From positions 2,141,501 through 2,205,500 of the forward strand of contig NZ_CP014168.1 of NCBI RefSeq assembly GCF_001717955.1: a stretch of DNA of 64,000 bases, written 5' to 3'. Both the position numbers and the translations under genes were made by a program. Numbering within the stretch: the stretch's first letter is position 1; every line of letters begins with the position of its first letter. The notes under the pieces were generated by a model. The model was given only the letters and a program-made list of their open reading frames with translations. It was not told the origin of the DNA and did no database searches. Positions 35,237-44,685 of this stretch are shown here, piece by piece. Source of the stretch: Sphingomonas panacis. Lineage in GTDB: Bacteria; Pseudomonadota; Alphaproteobacteria; Sphingomonadales; Sphingomonadaceae.

Positions 35237-36505
35237 ATGATGCAGCGAGCGCGGGAGAATGTCGCAAGGTCGGTTCGCTTCGAGCAGCCGCTGGTCATCG
35301 CGCATGTTCAGACACGGATGAATCGATCGGGCGGCGCGGAGGAGAACACCTGGGCATCGTGCGTCCATCAGGCGCAATCCGGGCATGTCGTGCATCTGTT
35401 TTGCGGGCGGTCCTCGGATGTGGAGGAATATGCGGGGCGCGGCACGCCGGTTCGGGTGCATCTCGTCGACGAGATGGTTCGCGAGGTGTCCGCGCAGAGC
35501 GATATCGCCGCGTATCGCCGGTTGTCGGTCCTGTTCGGGGAAATCCAGGCCGATGTCGTGCATACCCATACCAGCAAGGCGGGGATCGTCGGCCGGCTCG
35601 CGGCAAGCAACGCCAGGGTGCCGGCGATCGTTCACGGCGTCCACATCCTGCCGTTCAGCAATGTCGGGCTGGCGGAAAAAGCGGTCTACCTCGCGGCGGA
35701 ACATATCGCTGCGCCGATGACCGACCATTTCATCCACGTCAGCCACGGCACGCGCGACGCCTATGCGCTCGCGCGGCTCGGCGGCAATCGGCTGCATTCG
35801 GTGGTGCGCTCGGGAATGGATATCGACCGATACCAGAACGCCGCGTGGCCCGAAGACTGGCGGGGCCTGATCGGGGTCGGACCTGACGCCGCCAAGCCAC
35901 GCACGATCCTGATGATGGCGGTGCTCGAGGTGCGCAAGCGGCAGGCCGAGTTCATCACCGGTTTCGCCAAGGTGACGCAGCGCGGGGAGGACATCCGGCT
36001 GCTGATCGCGGGCGACGGACCCGAGCGCGACCGGCTCGCCGCGTTGGTGGCGGCGCTCGATGTCGGTGACCGGGTGAAGTTGCTCGGGCATCGCTCGGAC
36101 CCCGAACGGCTCGTCGCGCTCGCCGATGTCTGCTCGCTCGCGTCGCTTCGCGAAGGCCTGCCGCGCACGATCGTGCAGAGCCTGGCGGGCGGCAAGCCAG
36201 CGGTGGTCAGTCCGTTGCGCGGTATCGAGGAGATCATCGAGAGTGGCGTCAACGGCATCGTCGTGCGGCGTACCGACGCCGAATCGGTCGCGCGTGAGGC
36301 AGCCAATCTGGTGCGAGACGACATGCGGCTCGCGCGGATGACTCATGCGGCCTCGCGCGCGCCGGTCGACGGCTGGACGTTCGCGTCGATGTTCGCGCAA
36401 CTCGACCAGGCCTATCGCGAGACGTTGGCGTTGCCGCGTGTGTCGGCGCGGCTGGCCGCGCGCCATGCGACGCGTGGCGAGCAAGAGGTCTACCGCTGGG
36501 CCTGA
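35237..36505 (+). CDS. GT4-family glycosyltransferase
   Basis: Cytoplasmic GT-B glycosyltransferase of 422 residues from the ATG (MMQRAREN), chosen because a GGGGAA box precedes it. The acceptor domain begins VIAHVQTRMNRSGGAEENTW. The donor domain has LLIAGDGPERDRLAALVAALDVGDRVKLLGH and the E-x7-E-type region SLREGLPRTIVQSLAGGKPAVVSPLRGIEEII. It should add one sugar of the repeat unit; the sugar is not deducible. First gene after the A+T-rich gap. Confidence 0.9.
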   Translation: MMQRARENVARSVRFEQPLVIAHVQTRMNRSGGAEENTWASCVHQAQSGHVVHLFCGRSSDVEEYAGRGTPVRVHLVDEMVREVSAQSDIAAYRRLSVLFGEIQADVVHTHTSKAGIVGRLAASNARVPAIVHGVHILPFSNVGLAEKAVYLAAEHIAAPMTDHFIHVSHGTRDAYALARLGGNRLHSVVRSGMDIDRYQNAAWPEDWRGLIGVGPDAAKPRTILMMAVLEVRKRQAEFITGFAKVTQRGEDIRLLIAGDGPERDRLAALVAALDVGDRVKLLGHRSDPERLVALADVCSLASLREGLPRTIVQSLAGGKPAVVSPLRGIEEIIESGVNGIVVRRTDAESVAREAANLVRDDMRLARMTHAASRAPVDGWTFASMFAQLDQAYRETLALPRVSARLAARHATRGEQEVYRWA

Positions 36506-36577
36506 GGCCGCATGGCGACGCCGAGGTTCGGGAGAGGATGCCGATTGGCAAAGGCCACGGTGACAGGGGTTCGAGTG

Positions 36578-37462
36578 ATGAAGGCATTGGACATTCGCGG
36601 GCCGATCGGCCGTGCCAGATCGTCGCTGGTCGCGCTGCTGCTCGCGCCGGTTCTCGGTCTGTGGCCGGGCGCCGCGTCCGCCGACAACGGCTGGAGCGAG
36701 GTGCTGCGCGGCAGCGGGCTCGTGTTCGGCAGAGCGAAGCTGATCTTCGAAGATCAGTTCAGTACCGCGCGCGCGCTGAACGGGCCGATCCTGTGGGCGA
36801 AGCAACATGCCGACGTCGGGCTGGAGAAATTCGATCCGCCGGGTGGCGCCGCGTATGCGAGCAATGGCGGAATCCTGACGCTGCGTGCCTACCAGAGTTC
36901 GGACGGAATCCACAGCGGCACCGTCCAGTCGACCAATGCCAATCAAGCCTATCAGGGTGCGCAGATCGTGCCGGGCACCAACGGCTTCACCTGCGTCGGC
37001 TGCTATTTCGAGGTGCGCGCGCGGTTTCCGAATGCGCGCGGCACCTGGGCGAGTTTCTGGCTGCTCACGCCCGACGATCCCCGCCAGCGCGGCCATCTCG
37101 AGGTCGATGCGATCGAATATTTCGGCGCGGGCGACAAGCGCGGTCATCATCACTCGATCCACCGCTGGGGACCACAGGAGCCGGACGGCCATATCAAGCG
37201 ATCCGATTACACCGGCATGGATGCGATCGCCGATTTCGGCTGGCACATCTACGGCGTCGATCTGCGCGGGATCGCGACGCTCGACGGGAAGCCGGCGTTG
37301 GTCGTGTACATGGACCGCAAGGAAGTCGCGCGGATTGCGGCGGACGCCGACTATTTCACGCGACCGTTTTACGTCAACATGACCCTATCCATCAATCCTC
37401 AGGATAGTGTCAGGACGCTGCCGCAGTCGGTCTCCTTCGATGATCTGCGAGTCTACAAATAA
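36578..37462 (+). CDS. Secreted GH16-family glycoside hydrolase
   Basis: Protein of 294 residues from the ATG with a signal peptide (MKALDIRGPIGRARSSLVALLLAPVLGLWPGAASA). The concanavalin-like GH16 fold has the catalytic ExDxxE motif as EVDAIE near residue 185, with the two Glu as nucleophile and acid/base. GH16 enzymes cut beta-1,3 or beta-1,4 glucans and galactans. Inside an exopolysaccharide operon such an enzyme usually trims the polymer or releases it from the export machine. It acts in the periplasm or outside the cell. Confidence 0.88.
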   Translation: MKALDIRGPIGRARSSLVALLLAPVLGLWPGAASADNGWSEVLRGSGLVFGRAKLIFEDQFSTARALNGPILWAKQHADVGLEKFDPPGGAAYASNGGILTLRAYQSSDGIHSGTVQSTNANQAYQGAQIVPGTNGFTCVGCYFEVRARFPNARGTWASFWLLTPDDPRQRGHLEVDAIEYFGAGDKRGHHHSIHRWGPQEPDGHIKRSDYTGMDAIADFGWHIYGVDLRGIATLDGKPALVVYMDRKEVARIAADADYFTRPFYVNMTLSINPQDSVRTLPQSVSFDDLRVYK

Positions 37463-37492
37463 CTGGTCCTGAGTTCGTCTGAGGGGGCGGCG

Positions 37493-37570
37493 ATGCGCAA
37501 GATTCACGACAACAGCGAAGGCGATGGCGCGCGTCCGGCCCGGCACGCGATCGGCTGCTACGATGGCTGA
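37493..37570 (+). CDS. Possible 25-codon leader peptide ahead of a glycosyltransferase
   Basis: An ATG at 37493 preceded by GAGGGGGCGGCG, the best ribosome site in this gap, opens a 25-codon frame (MRKIHDNSEGDGARPARHA...). It stops at 37570, overlapping the glycosyltransferase ATG at 37563 by 8 nt. That ATG itself lacks a ribosome site, so the small frame may deliver ribosomes by termination-reinitiation. No similarity to known peptides; this could also be chance. Confidence 0.35.
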   Translation: MRKIHDNSEGDGARPARHAIGCYDG

Positions 37571-38771
37571 TCGATCCCTGGTCCTCGCGGTGGCGACCTA
37601 TTTCCCCGACAGTTATGGTGGCGCGGAGCGGCAGGCGCGCATTCTCGCCGAGGCGCTGGGGCGCAGGGGTGTGACGGTGACGTTGGTCGCGCCGACGCTG
37701 TCGCGCGACGTGCCGCTGGAGGAGTGGACCGGCTTCGGGCGGATCGTCCGCAAACGCGTGGCGGCCTGGCCCAACCTCGGTGGCCGCAACATCCTGTCCT
37801 TTCTGGCGTGGAGCCTTTGGGTGCCGTGGCGGTTGCGCGGCCCGGAATGGCGCGGCGTGCCGGTCTATGTGTTCCACGCGCGGCTGCATGCGCTGGGGCC
37901 GGCGCTGGCGGCGTGGCGCAACGCATCGCCGCTGCTGGTGAAGCTCGGCGGCGGCGGCGAGGCGTCCGAGTTCGCGGCGTTGCGCGGTAAGAAGTTCCTG
38001 TACGGACGGCTGGTCGAACGGTTGCTGCGGTGGCGTGTCGATGTCTTCGTCGCCAACAGCAAGCAGATCGCGACCGAATTGCGCACGCTGGGGGTCGCGC
38101 CGGCACGGATCGCGGAATTCCCCAACGGCGTCGCCTTGCCGCCGCTCGACGACCTGCACCGGGCGATGGCCAAGCGCGATGGGCTGGGCTTCATCTACGC
38201 CGCGCGGCTTCACCCCGACAAGAACGTCGATGTGCTGTATCAGGCGGCGACGGCGCTGGCGGCGGCGGGCGTAACGCTGCGCTTGCGACTGGTCGGTGAC
38301 GGCCCGGAGAAAGACCGGCTTGCGCCGCGCGAACCCGCTGGATCGCCGGTGACGTTCGCGGGCTTCGTCGCCGATGTCTATCCCGAGTTGCAGGCGAGCG
38401 ACTTCTTCGTGTGCGCGTCGCAGCGCGAGGGGCAGTCGAATGCGCTGCTGGAAGCGATGTCGGCTGGTGTCATCCCGATCGTGTTCCGGGCGAGCGGCGT
38501 CGCGGAGGTCGTGGCGCACGGGGGGAATGGCTTCATCGTCGATGCGGCGACACCGGATGCGTTCGCGGAGGCGATGCGCCGGGCGCTCGCGCTCAGCCCG
38601 GCGAGGCGGCGTGAGATGTCGCTCGCCGCGCGCGGCTTCGCGCAGGACAATATCGGGATCGACGCGATCGCCGAACGCACGCTGGCGGCGATCGCCAGCG
38701 TGCCACCTGATCCGCAGGCGAGGGCATCGCTGCCCGTGCGGAGTAGGTTGATCGAGGAGCGGGGCGCATGA
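37563..38771 (+). CDS. GT4-family glycosyltransferase
   Basis: Protein of 402 residues. The N-terminal GT-B acceptor domain is VLAVATYFPDSYGGAERQARILAEAL, and the donor domain contains LRLVGDGPEKDRLAPREPAGSPVTFAGFVADV and SQREGQSNALLEAMSAGVIPIVFRASGVAEVV, with the Glu residues of the E-x7-E motif. An in-frame ATG at 37524 would add 13 residues (MARVRPGTRSAAT) and has a short-spaced AAGG. Its stop overlaps the acyltransferase ATG by 4 nt. Confidence 0.9.
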   Translation: MADRSLVLAVATYFPDSYGGAERQARILAEALGRRGVTVTLVAPTLSRDVPLEEWTGFGRIVRKRVAAWPNLGGRNILSFLAWSLWVPWRLRGPEWRGVPVYVFHARLHALGPALAAWRNASPLLVKLGGGGEASEFAALRGKKFLYGRLVERLLRWRVDVFVANSKQIATELRTLGVAPARIAEFPNGVALPPLDDLHRAMAKRDGLGFIYAARLHPDKNVDVLYQAATALAAAGVTLRLRLVGDGPEKDRLAPREPAGSPVTFAGFVADVYPELQASDFFVCASQREGQSNALLEAMSAGVIPIVFRASGVAEVVAHGGNGFIVDAATPDAFAEAMRRALALSPARRREMSLAARGFAQDNIGIDAIAERTLAAIASVPPDPQARASLPVRSRLIEERGA

Positions 38772-39916
38772 GGTTCCATGCGCTCGATGCCTGGCGCGGG
38801 GTGGCGGCGCTGCTCGTGCTGTTCTTCCATTTGTCGGCCAATGGCGCGTTCCATGCCTTCCCGCCGGTGCGGCATGGCGGGCTGTCGGTGCCGTTCTTCT
38901 TCGTGCTGTCGGGGTTCGTCATCACGCATGCGTACGGTGCGCGGCTGGCTGGCGGCGGAGAGGTTCGCCGGTTCGTCGTGCGGCGGATCGGGCGGCTGTA
39001 TCCGCTGCATATCGTGACGCTCGGCGTGCTGGTGGCGCTCGAACTGGTCAAATGGGCACTGGTGCGGGTCGGCCTGCCAAGCGGCGAGCCGCCGTTCCAC
39101 GGCGCGAACGGCATTGGTTCGTTGATCGCCAACGTCTTTTTGCTGCAGGCGATCATCCCGTTGCCCGACTATAGCTGGAACGGGCCGAGCTGGTCGATCA
39201 GCGTCGAATTCTACACCTGTCTGTTGTTCGGTGCGGTTGCCGTGACGTTTCGCGGCCGGACGCTCGTGCCGGCGATGCTGCTGGTGGCGATGGCGGGCGC
39301 CGCGCTGGTCGCGCTCGAGCTGTACCACCCGGACTGGCACGAAACGCAGTTCAAGGGGCTGGCGAGCTGTATCTGCGGTTTCTTCGCGGGGCACGTCGTG
39401 TACCGCATCTTCCAGCGCCTGCGCGGCGGGCGGCTCCCGTATGCAACCGCGATCGAGGTGGCGGCGGTCGTCCTGATCGCGGGGCTGTACTGGTTCGCGC
39501 CGCTCGAAGGCGTCGCGTCGATCCTCGTGTTCGCGCTGGTGGTGCTGGTGTTCGCGTTCGACGGCGGGGCGGTGTCGCGTGTGCTGGCCGGGCAACCCTG
39601 GGCGCTGCTCGGGAAAATCTCCTATTCGATGTATCTGCTGCATTTCGTGCTGCTGTCGGTGCTCGGTGGGGTCGTGCGGGCGGCGCAGGGCGTGCTGCAT
39701 GTGCCGCTGTACCGGAATGTCGGCGGCGGTATGCTGATGGACTTCGGGCCGCCGGGGACGATGGATCTGCTGGCTTTTGCCTATGCCGGGGCGGTGATCG
39801 GGCTGGCGATGCTGAGCTACCGCTGGATCGAGCTGCCGGGGCAGCGGCTGTTCGAGCGGTTCGCCCGACCCACCCCGATCACGGCGACGCGGCCGGTCGA
39901 AGCGCCGGTCGCCTGA
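38768..39916 (+). CDS. Acyltransferase-3 family membrane protein (OafA-like)
   Basis: Integral membrane protein of 382 residues with about ten helices. The N-terminus RFHALDAWRGVAALLVLFFHLSANG holds the conserved R-G and catalytic His of acyltransferase-3 enzymes. WSISVEFYTCLLFG near residue 145 and KISYSMYLLHFVLL near 280 are further family blocks. It would acetylate or otherwise acylate the sugar polymer at the periplasmic side. It is a second, different acyltransferase in the region, besides the one at 27284. ATGA overlap with the preceding gene. Confidence 0.92.
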   Translation: MRFHALDAWRGVAALLVLFFHLSANGAFHAFPPVRHGGLSVPFFFVLSGFVITHAYGARLAGGGEVRRFVVRRIGRLYPLHIVTLGVLVALELVKWALVRVGLPSGEPPFHGANGIGSLIANVFLLQAIIPLPDYSWNGPSWSISVEFYTCLLFGAVAVTFRGRTLVPAMLLVAMAGAALVALELYHPDWHETQFKGLASCICGFFAGHVVYRIFQRLRGGRLPYATAIEVAAVVLIAGLYWFAPLEGVASILVFALVVLVFAFDGGAVSRVLAGQPWALLGKISYSMYLLHFVLLSVLGGVVRAAQGVLHVPLYRNVGGGMLMDFGPPGTMDLLAFAYAGAVIGLAMLSYRWIELPGQRLFERFARPTPITATRPVEAPVA

Positions 39917-39919
39917 GCG

Positions 39920-40921
39920 ATGACCATGACCCAGCCAGACGCCCGGCCGATGCCGGAGCCTGCCGCGCCGCCCGGCGTCGCGGTGATCATGACCTGTTAT
40001 AATGAAGGGCCGTATATTGGCGCGGCGGTGCGCAGCGTACTCGACCAAAGCCGGGCCGAGTGGATCACCGCGATCGTGATCGCCGATGACGGATCGGACG
40101 CCGAAACGCTGGCGGTGCTGCGCGAGATCGAAGGCTGGGATGCGCGAATTCGCGTGCTGTACGGCCCGGGCGGCGTGGGCCTGCCGGGGCAGCGGCGCAA
40201 CGCGATCGCCGAGACCGATGAGCCGGTGCTGGCGATCCTCGACGGCGACGATCTGTGGACGCCCGACAAGCTCGAACGGCAACTGCCGGTGCTGGCCGGC
40301 GATGCCGCAATCGGGCTGGTCTATGCCGATTTCTGCGTGTTCCCCAATCAGAACCTCGCCGCCGCGCGCCGCGCCGGCGTGCTCGACATCACCGGCGCCG
40401 CGCGACTATCACACGCCTATTTCCTGAACGATCCGCCGATCATCCCGTCCACCACCATGCTGCGCCGCACCGCCTATGACGCGGCGGGCGGGTTCGACGC
40501 GGCGGTGCGCGTGTTCGAGGATACCGATTTCTACCTCCGGCTCGCGCGCGTCACCCGGTTCGCGCTGGTCGATGCGCCTTTGCTCTACAAGCGGCAGCGC
40601 GGCAGCAGCATCACCGGCGGGCGCAATGATCTGATGGCGCATCACGCGTTCGTCGCCTTGAAGGCGGCGGCGGACGAACCGGCTTTGCTGCCGCTCGTCC
40701 CGCGCCGGCTGGCCGAGCGGGCGCGCAAGCTCGGCAACCAGCGCTTCCTGTTGGGCGACCGCGCCGGGGCGGTGCGGCTGTTGCGGCTGGCGGTGCGGCT
40801 CGATCCGAGCAACCGCCGCGCGTGGCAATCTTTGCTCGCCGCGACGCTGTTTCCCGCGCTGGCGTTGCGGTTGCTCGGTAGCGGCGGTCGCGCGCGGCAA
40901 GCCGCGCTGGGGGCGGCGTGA
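39920..40921 (+). CDS. GT2-family glycosyltransferase
   Basis: GT-A inverting glycosyltransferase of 333 residues. The nucleotide-sugar domain begins VAVIMTCYNEGPYIGAAVRSVLDQ. The motifs DDGSDAET near residue 55 and LDGDDLWTPDKLERQL (the DxD metal site) near 107 are intact. The acceptor-side ED motif is FEDTDFYLRLARVTRFA. A C-terminal helical tail of about 60 residues (LARRLARRLGNQRFLLGDRAGAV-like) resembles a TPR-like segment. The two neighbours overlap or abut it by a few nt, so it belongs to the operon. Confidence 0.91.
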   Translation: MTMTQPDARPMPEPAAPPGVAVIMTCYNEGPYIGAAVRSVLDQSRAEWITAIVIADDGSDAETLAVLREIEGWDARIRVLYGPGGVGLPGQRRNAIAETDEPVLAILDGDDLWTPDKLERQLPVLAGDAAIGLVYADFCVFPNQNLAAARRAGVLDITGAARLSHAYFLNDPPIIPSTTMLRRTAYDAAGGFDAAVRVFEDTDFYLRLARVTRFALVDAPLLYKRQRGSSITGGRNDLMAHHAFVALKAAADEPALLPLVPRRLAERARKLGNQRFLLGDRAGAVRLLRLAVRLDPSNRRAWQSLLAATLFPALALRLLGSGGRARQAALGAA

Positions 40922-42072
40922 TGTTGCAGCGCTCCGGGCGAACCGTCGCCATCATCACCTGCGAATATGCACCGTTCTCGGGCGGGATCGGCACCTATTC
41001 GGTCGAACTCGCACGCGCGCTCGCCGCTGCCGGATGCCGCGTCGTCGTGATCGCACCGGCATATGAGGGCGCCGCGACGGCGCTGCCTGAGGATGTCGAA
41101 CATCATTGCATCCTGCGCCACCATGCCATCCCGCCGCGCGCGGTGCCGGCGCTGCTCGCGATCCTGCGGCGCCTGCCGGCCGGGGCGATCGTGCTCGCCG
41201 CCGATATCCGCAGCCTGTTGCTGGTGCGGCTGCTGCAACCGCTGCACCGTCGCCGCTACCGCGTGATGGTTCACGGCAGCGAGGCGAGCAAGTTCCGCAG
41301 CGGTGGCGTGAAGCTCGCAAGCGTGCGCAACGCCTATCTCGGCGCCGAACTGGTCGCCTATAATTCGCGCGCGACGCGCGACATTTTCCGCGCGCAGCTC
41401 GGCCGGCCGCGACGCGAGGCGATCGCCTATCTCGGCGTTGGGCGCGACTGGTTCGATCCGCCAGCGCGTGGCGCGTTCGACGACGCGGCGCTGGCCGCTC
41501 TGCCGCAGCACGCGCCGCTGTTTTGCAGCGTCGGCCGGCTCGAACCGCGCAAGGGGCATGTCGAGACGCTCGCCGCGCTCGCGCTGGCGCGCGACCGGCA
41601 CGGCATGGCCGACCCGGTCTATGTCGTGATCGGCCGCGCCGAGGACGAGGGCTATGCGCGCGCGATCGGCGACGCGGCGCGCGATGTCGGCGTGCGGATC
41701 GTGATGCCTGGGCGGCTGTCGATCGACGACATCAAGCGCGTCTATCGCCGTTCGGCCGCGCATCTGCTGTTCGCGCGCGCGCTGCCGGGCAAGATCGAGG
41801 GGTTCGGACTCGTTTTGCTCGAAGCGGCGGCGCAGGGCTGCCCCTCGATCGCCGCTGCGACCGGCGGCATTCCCGAAGTGCTGGGCGATACCGGATCGCT
41901 CGTCGCGGATGGCGACATCGAGAGCTTCGCCGCGAGAATCGCGATCTACGCGGGCGACGCGACGTTGCGGGCGGATCGCGGTGCGGCGGCGCGCGGCCGG
42001 GCGAGCGGCTTCACCTGGGCGAAGTGCGCGCGGGACAGTTTCCCGGAACTGCTCGGCGGGGTTTCCGCATGA
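40918..42072 (+). CDS. GT4-family glycosyltransferase
   Basis: Protein of 384 residues with the GT-B fold: acceptor domain VAIITCEYAPFSGGIGTYSVELARAL, donor domain FCSVGRLEPRKGHVETLAALALA, and the E-x7-E region KIEGFGLVLLEAAAQGCPSIAAATGGIPEVLGDTG. It is a retaining transferase, probably mannose or glucose-like, but the sugar is not determinable. ATGA overlaps link it to the GT2 gene before it and to the outer-membrane barrel gene after it, so all are translated as one coupled series. Confidence 0.9.
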   Translation: MMLQRSGRTVAIITCEYAPFSGGIGTYSVELARALAAAGCRVVVIAPAYEGAATALPEDVEHHCILRHHAIPPRAVPALLAILRRLPAGAIVLAADIRSLLLVRLLQPLHRRRYRVMVHGSEASKFRSGGVKLASVRNAYLGAELVAYNSRATRDIFRAQLGRPRREAIAYLGVGRDWFDPPARGAFDDAALAALPQHAPLFCSVGRLEPRKGHVETLAALALARDRHGMADPVYVVIGRAEDEGYARAIGDAARDVGVRIVMPGRLSIDDIKRVYRRSAAHLLFARALPGKIEGFGLVLLEAAAQGCPSIAAATGGIPEVLGDTGSLVADGDIESFAARIAIYAGDATLRADRGAAARGRASGFTWAKCARDSFPELLGGVSA

Positions 42073-43316
42073 AGGGGAGAGAGGGAATGCCGACGCCGGC
42101 GAATGGCGTGATGCCGTGTGCCGGGAGCGCGCTGCTCGCCGGCCTCGCGCTGGCGGCGCTGCCATCGGCAGCACGGGCGCAAAGCCACGATCTCGCCGCG
42201 ACCGTGTCGATCCGATATGACGACAACCTGTATCGCGTCCCCTCGGGCTTGCGAAAAACCCTGCCCAACAGCGGCGAGGAAGTCGTCACCTATCTCGTCG
42301 TGCGCGGCGGGGTGGCGACGCGGATCGGCGTGGTCGCGGTCAACCTCAAGGGCACCGCCGGGCAGCGCATCCACGCCTACAACCCGCGCTTCAACGCGCT
42401 GAATTACGCCGGCAGCGCGTCGGCGACGTACAAGACCGGGCAGGGCCAGGTCGATGCGACAGCATCCTATCTGCACGAGCCCGTGGTGTTCGACGATGCG
42501 TTCATCACCCACAAGACGCTGCGCTCGACCGCCGATGTGAATATCGTCGCCTCGCGCAATCTGCTCGGCAATTTCCGTGCGGTCGGGCGCGGTGGCTATC
42601 AGCGCTCGACGATCGGCAGCCGCGAGCTTGAGGCGAACGGCACCCGCATCGTCCGCTTTTCGGGCGGGTTCGGCTATTTCTCGCCGACCGGCAACAGCGT
42701 CACGCTCGAATATGCGGAACAACGCGCGCACGGGCTCGCCACCACGCAGATCCAGACCGGCACCGGGCTGGCGCCCTATCGCAGCGATTTCCGGGAACGG
42801 TCGGTGGTCTCGTACATCGACTATCAGCTCACCGGCATCACCAGTCTGCGCGGCAGCTTCGGCTATACCTGGCATGACGATCGCTCGGTGCTCGACAAGG
42901 ACGGTCGTGGCATCCAGGCCGATATCGCCCTGGTCTGGTCGCCGCTGCCGGGCCTCGTCATCACGCCGAGCTTCCGCCGTGGTTTTTCGACCGAGAGCCG
43001 GGTGTTCTCCAACGGCGTGCAGGTGACGAGCTACGGCATCAGCGCGAGCGAGACTTTGTTCGGCCGGGTCAATTTCAACCTCGCCCTGAGCCGGGGGAGC
43101 CGGCGCTTCCGCTACGACGTGCAGGCGCCGGCGCCGCTCGCGCTCGATCGCAACGAAGTGACGACGCGGGCCAGCGCGGGGCTTTCCTATGTCACCGGCT
43201 CCAAATTCACGCTGAGCCTCACCTACGACCATGCCCAGCGCGATTCCACCAAGGTCGCCTTTCCCTATGTCGCGGATGCGGTGACGTTCTCCGTCACCCG
43301 TGCGTTCGGCTCGTGA
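42069..43316 (+). CDS. EpsL-like outer-membrane beta-barrel protein
   Basis: Protein of 415 residues with a signal peptide ending SAARAQ near residue 38. The rest consists of alternating aromatic/polar beta-strands, for example FGYFSPTGNSVTLEYAEQRAHG and SLRGSFGYTWHDDRSVLD, and ends in a strand VTFSVTRAFGS. The layout matches the EpsL-type outer-membrane proteins encoded in exopolysaccharide operons with exosortase. It may form or assist the outer-membrane exit. Start codon overlaps the preceding stop (ATGA). Confidence 0.82.
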   Translation: MKGREGMPTPANGVMPCAGSALLAGLALAALPSAARAQSHDLAATVSIRYDDNLYRVPSGLRKTLPNSGEEVVTYLVVRGGVATRIGVVAVNLKGTAGQRIHAYNPRFNALNYAGSASATYKTGQGQVDATASYLHEPVVFDDAFITHKTLRSTADVNIVASRNLLGNFRAVGRGGYQRSTIGSRELEANGTRIVRFSGGFGYFSPTGNSVTLEYAEQRAHGLATTQIQTGTGLAPYRSDFRERSVVSYIDYQLTGITSLRGSFGYTWHDDRSVLDKDGRGIQADIALVWSPLPGLVITPSFRRGFSTESRVFSNGVQVTSYGISASETLFGRVNFNLALSRGSRRFRYDVQAPAPLALDRNEVTTRASAGLSYVTGSKFTLSLTYDHAQRDSTKVAFPYVADAVTFSVTRAFGS

Positions 43317-43383
43317 TGCGACCGACACCGCGCCAAATCCGTAACCTTTTCTGCATATCGCACACGCAACCGGGGGTTATTCC

Positions 43384-44685
43384 ATGAAGGTCACGATGAT
43401 CGGTTCAGGCTATGTCGGCCTGGTATCGGGAGCCTGTTTCGCCGATTTCGGGCATGACGTGGTGTGCGTCGACAAGGACGCGGCGAAGATCGCTGCGCTC
43501 GAAGCGGGGCGAATCCCGATCTTCGAGCCGGGGCTCGACCAGCTCGTCGCCAGCAACGTCGCGGCCGGGCGGCTGTCGTTCACCACCGATATCGCGGCGG
43601 GCGTGAGCGGCGCCGACGCGGTGTTCATCGCGGTCGGCACGCCGTCGCGGCGTGGCGATGGCCATGCCGATCTGTCCTATGTCTATGCCGCCGCCGTCGA
43701 GATCGCGCAGGCGATCACCGGCTTCACCGTCATCGTCGACAAATCGACCGTGCCGGTCGGCACGGGCGACGAAGTCGAGCGGATCGTGCGCGAAGCCAAT
43801 CCCGACGCCGATTTCGCGGTCGTCTCCAACCCCGAGTTCCTGCGCGAAGGCGCCGCGATCGACGATTTCAAGCGGCCCGACCGGATCGTGATCGGCGGTG
43901 ACGATCCGCGCGCGCTGGAGGTGATGCGGCAGGTGTATCGCCCGCTGTATCTCAACCGCTCGCCGATCGTGGAGATGAGCCGGCGTGGCGCCGAGCTGAC
44001 CAAATATGCCGCGAATGCCTTCCTCGCAGTGAAGATCACCTTCATCAACGAGATCGCCGATCTGTGCGAGAAGGCCGGCGCCGACGTGCAGGAGGTCGCG
44101 CGCGGCATCGGTCTCGACAACCGGATCGGCGCGAAGTTCCTCCATGCCGGGCCGGGCTATGGCGGTTCGTGCTTCCCGAAGGATACTTTGGCCTTGCTCA
44201 AGACCAGCCAGGATTACGACGCGCCGCAGCGGATCGTCGAGGCGGTGGTTGCCGTCAACGACAACCGCAAGCGCGCGATGGGGCGCAAGGTGATCGCGGC
44301 GATGGGGGGCGACGTGCGCGGCAAGACGGTCGCGGTGCTCGGCCTCACCTTCAAGCCCAATACCGACGACATGCGCGATTCGCCCGCCATCTCGGTTATC
44401 CAGACCTTGCAGGATGCCGGCGCGACGGTACGCGCCTATGATCCCGAGGGGATGGAACAGGCGAAACGGGTGCTGAGCGAAGTGGACTATTGCGGCAATG
44501 CCTATGAGACGATGGAGGGGGCCGATGCGCTCGTCATCGTCACCGAATGGGATGCGTTCCGCGCGCTCGATCTGGAGCGGGTGAAGGGGCTGTTGTCGCA
44601 GCCGATCCTGGTCGATCTGCGCAACATCTATCCGCGCGACATGGTCGAGGCAGCAGGCTTCGCCTACACGGGGGTGGGCCGGTGA
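43384..44685 (+). CDS. ugd: UDP-glucose 6-dehydrogenase
   Basis: Oxidises UDP-glucose to UDP-glucuronate with two NAD+. The 433-residue sequence has the N-terminal Rossmann motif MIGSGYVGLVSGACFADFGHDV, the catalytic Cys in GPGYGGSCFPKDTLAL near residue 259, and the C-terminal binding domain AVLGLTFKPNTDDMRDSPA. It provides a uronic-acid donor for the polymer. It is followed without a gap by the epimerase, whose GTG overlaps its stop codon (GTGA). Confidence 0.96.
   Translation: MKVTMIGSGYVGLVSGACFADFGHDVVCVDKDAAKIAALEAGRIPIFEPGLDQLVASNVAAGRLSFTTDIAAGVSGADAVFIAVGTPSRRGDGHADLSYVYAAAVEIAQAITGFTVIVDKSTVPVGTGDEVERIVREANPDADFAVVSNPEFLREGAAIDDFKRPDRIVIGGDDPRALEVMRQVYRPLYLNRSPIVEMSRRGAELTKYAANAFLAVKITFINEIADLCEKAGADVQEVARGIGLDNRIGAKFLHAGPGYGGSCFPKDTLALLKTSQDYDAPQRIVEAVVAVNDNRKRAMGRKVIAAMGGDVRGKTVAVLGLTFKPNTDDMRDSPAISVIQTLQDAGATVRAYDPEGMEQAKRVLSEVDYCGNAYETMEGADALVIVTEWDAFRALDLERVKGLLSQPILVDLRNIYPRDMVEAAGFAYTGVGR

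Noticed and set aside
35192..37246. A 684-codon minus-strand frame opposite a glycosyltransferase and the GH16 gene
   Set aside because: The plus-strand genes have intact catalytic motifs; the antisense frame does not resemble any protein.
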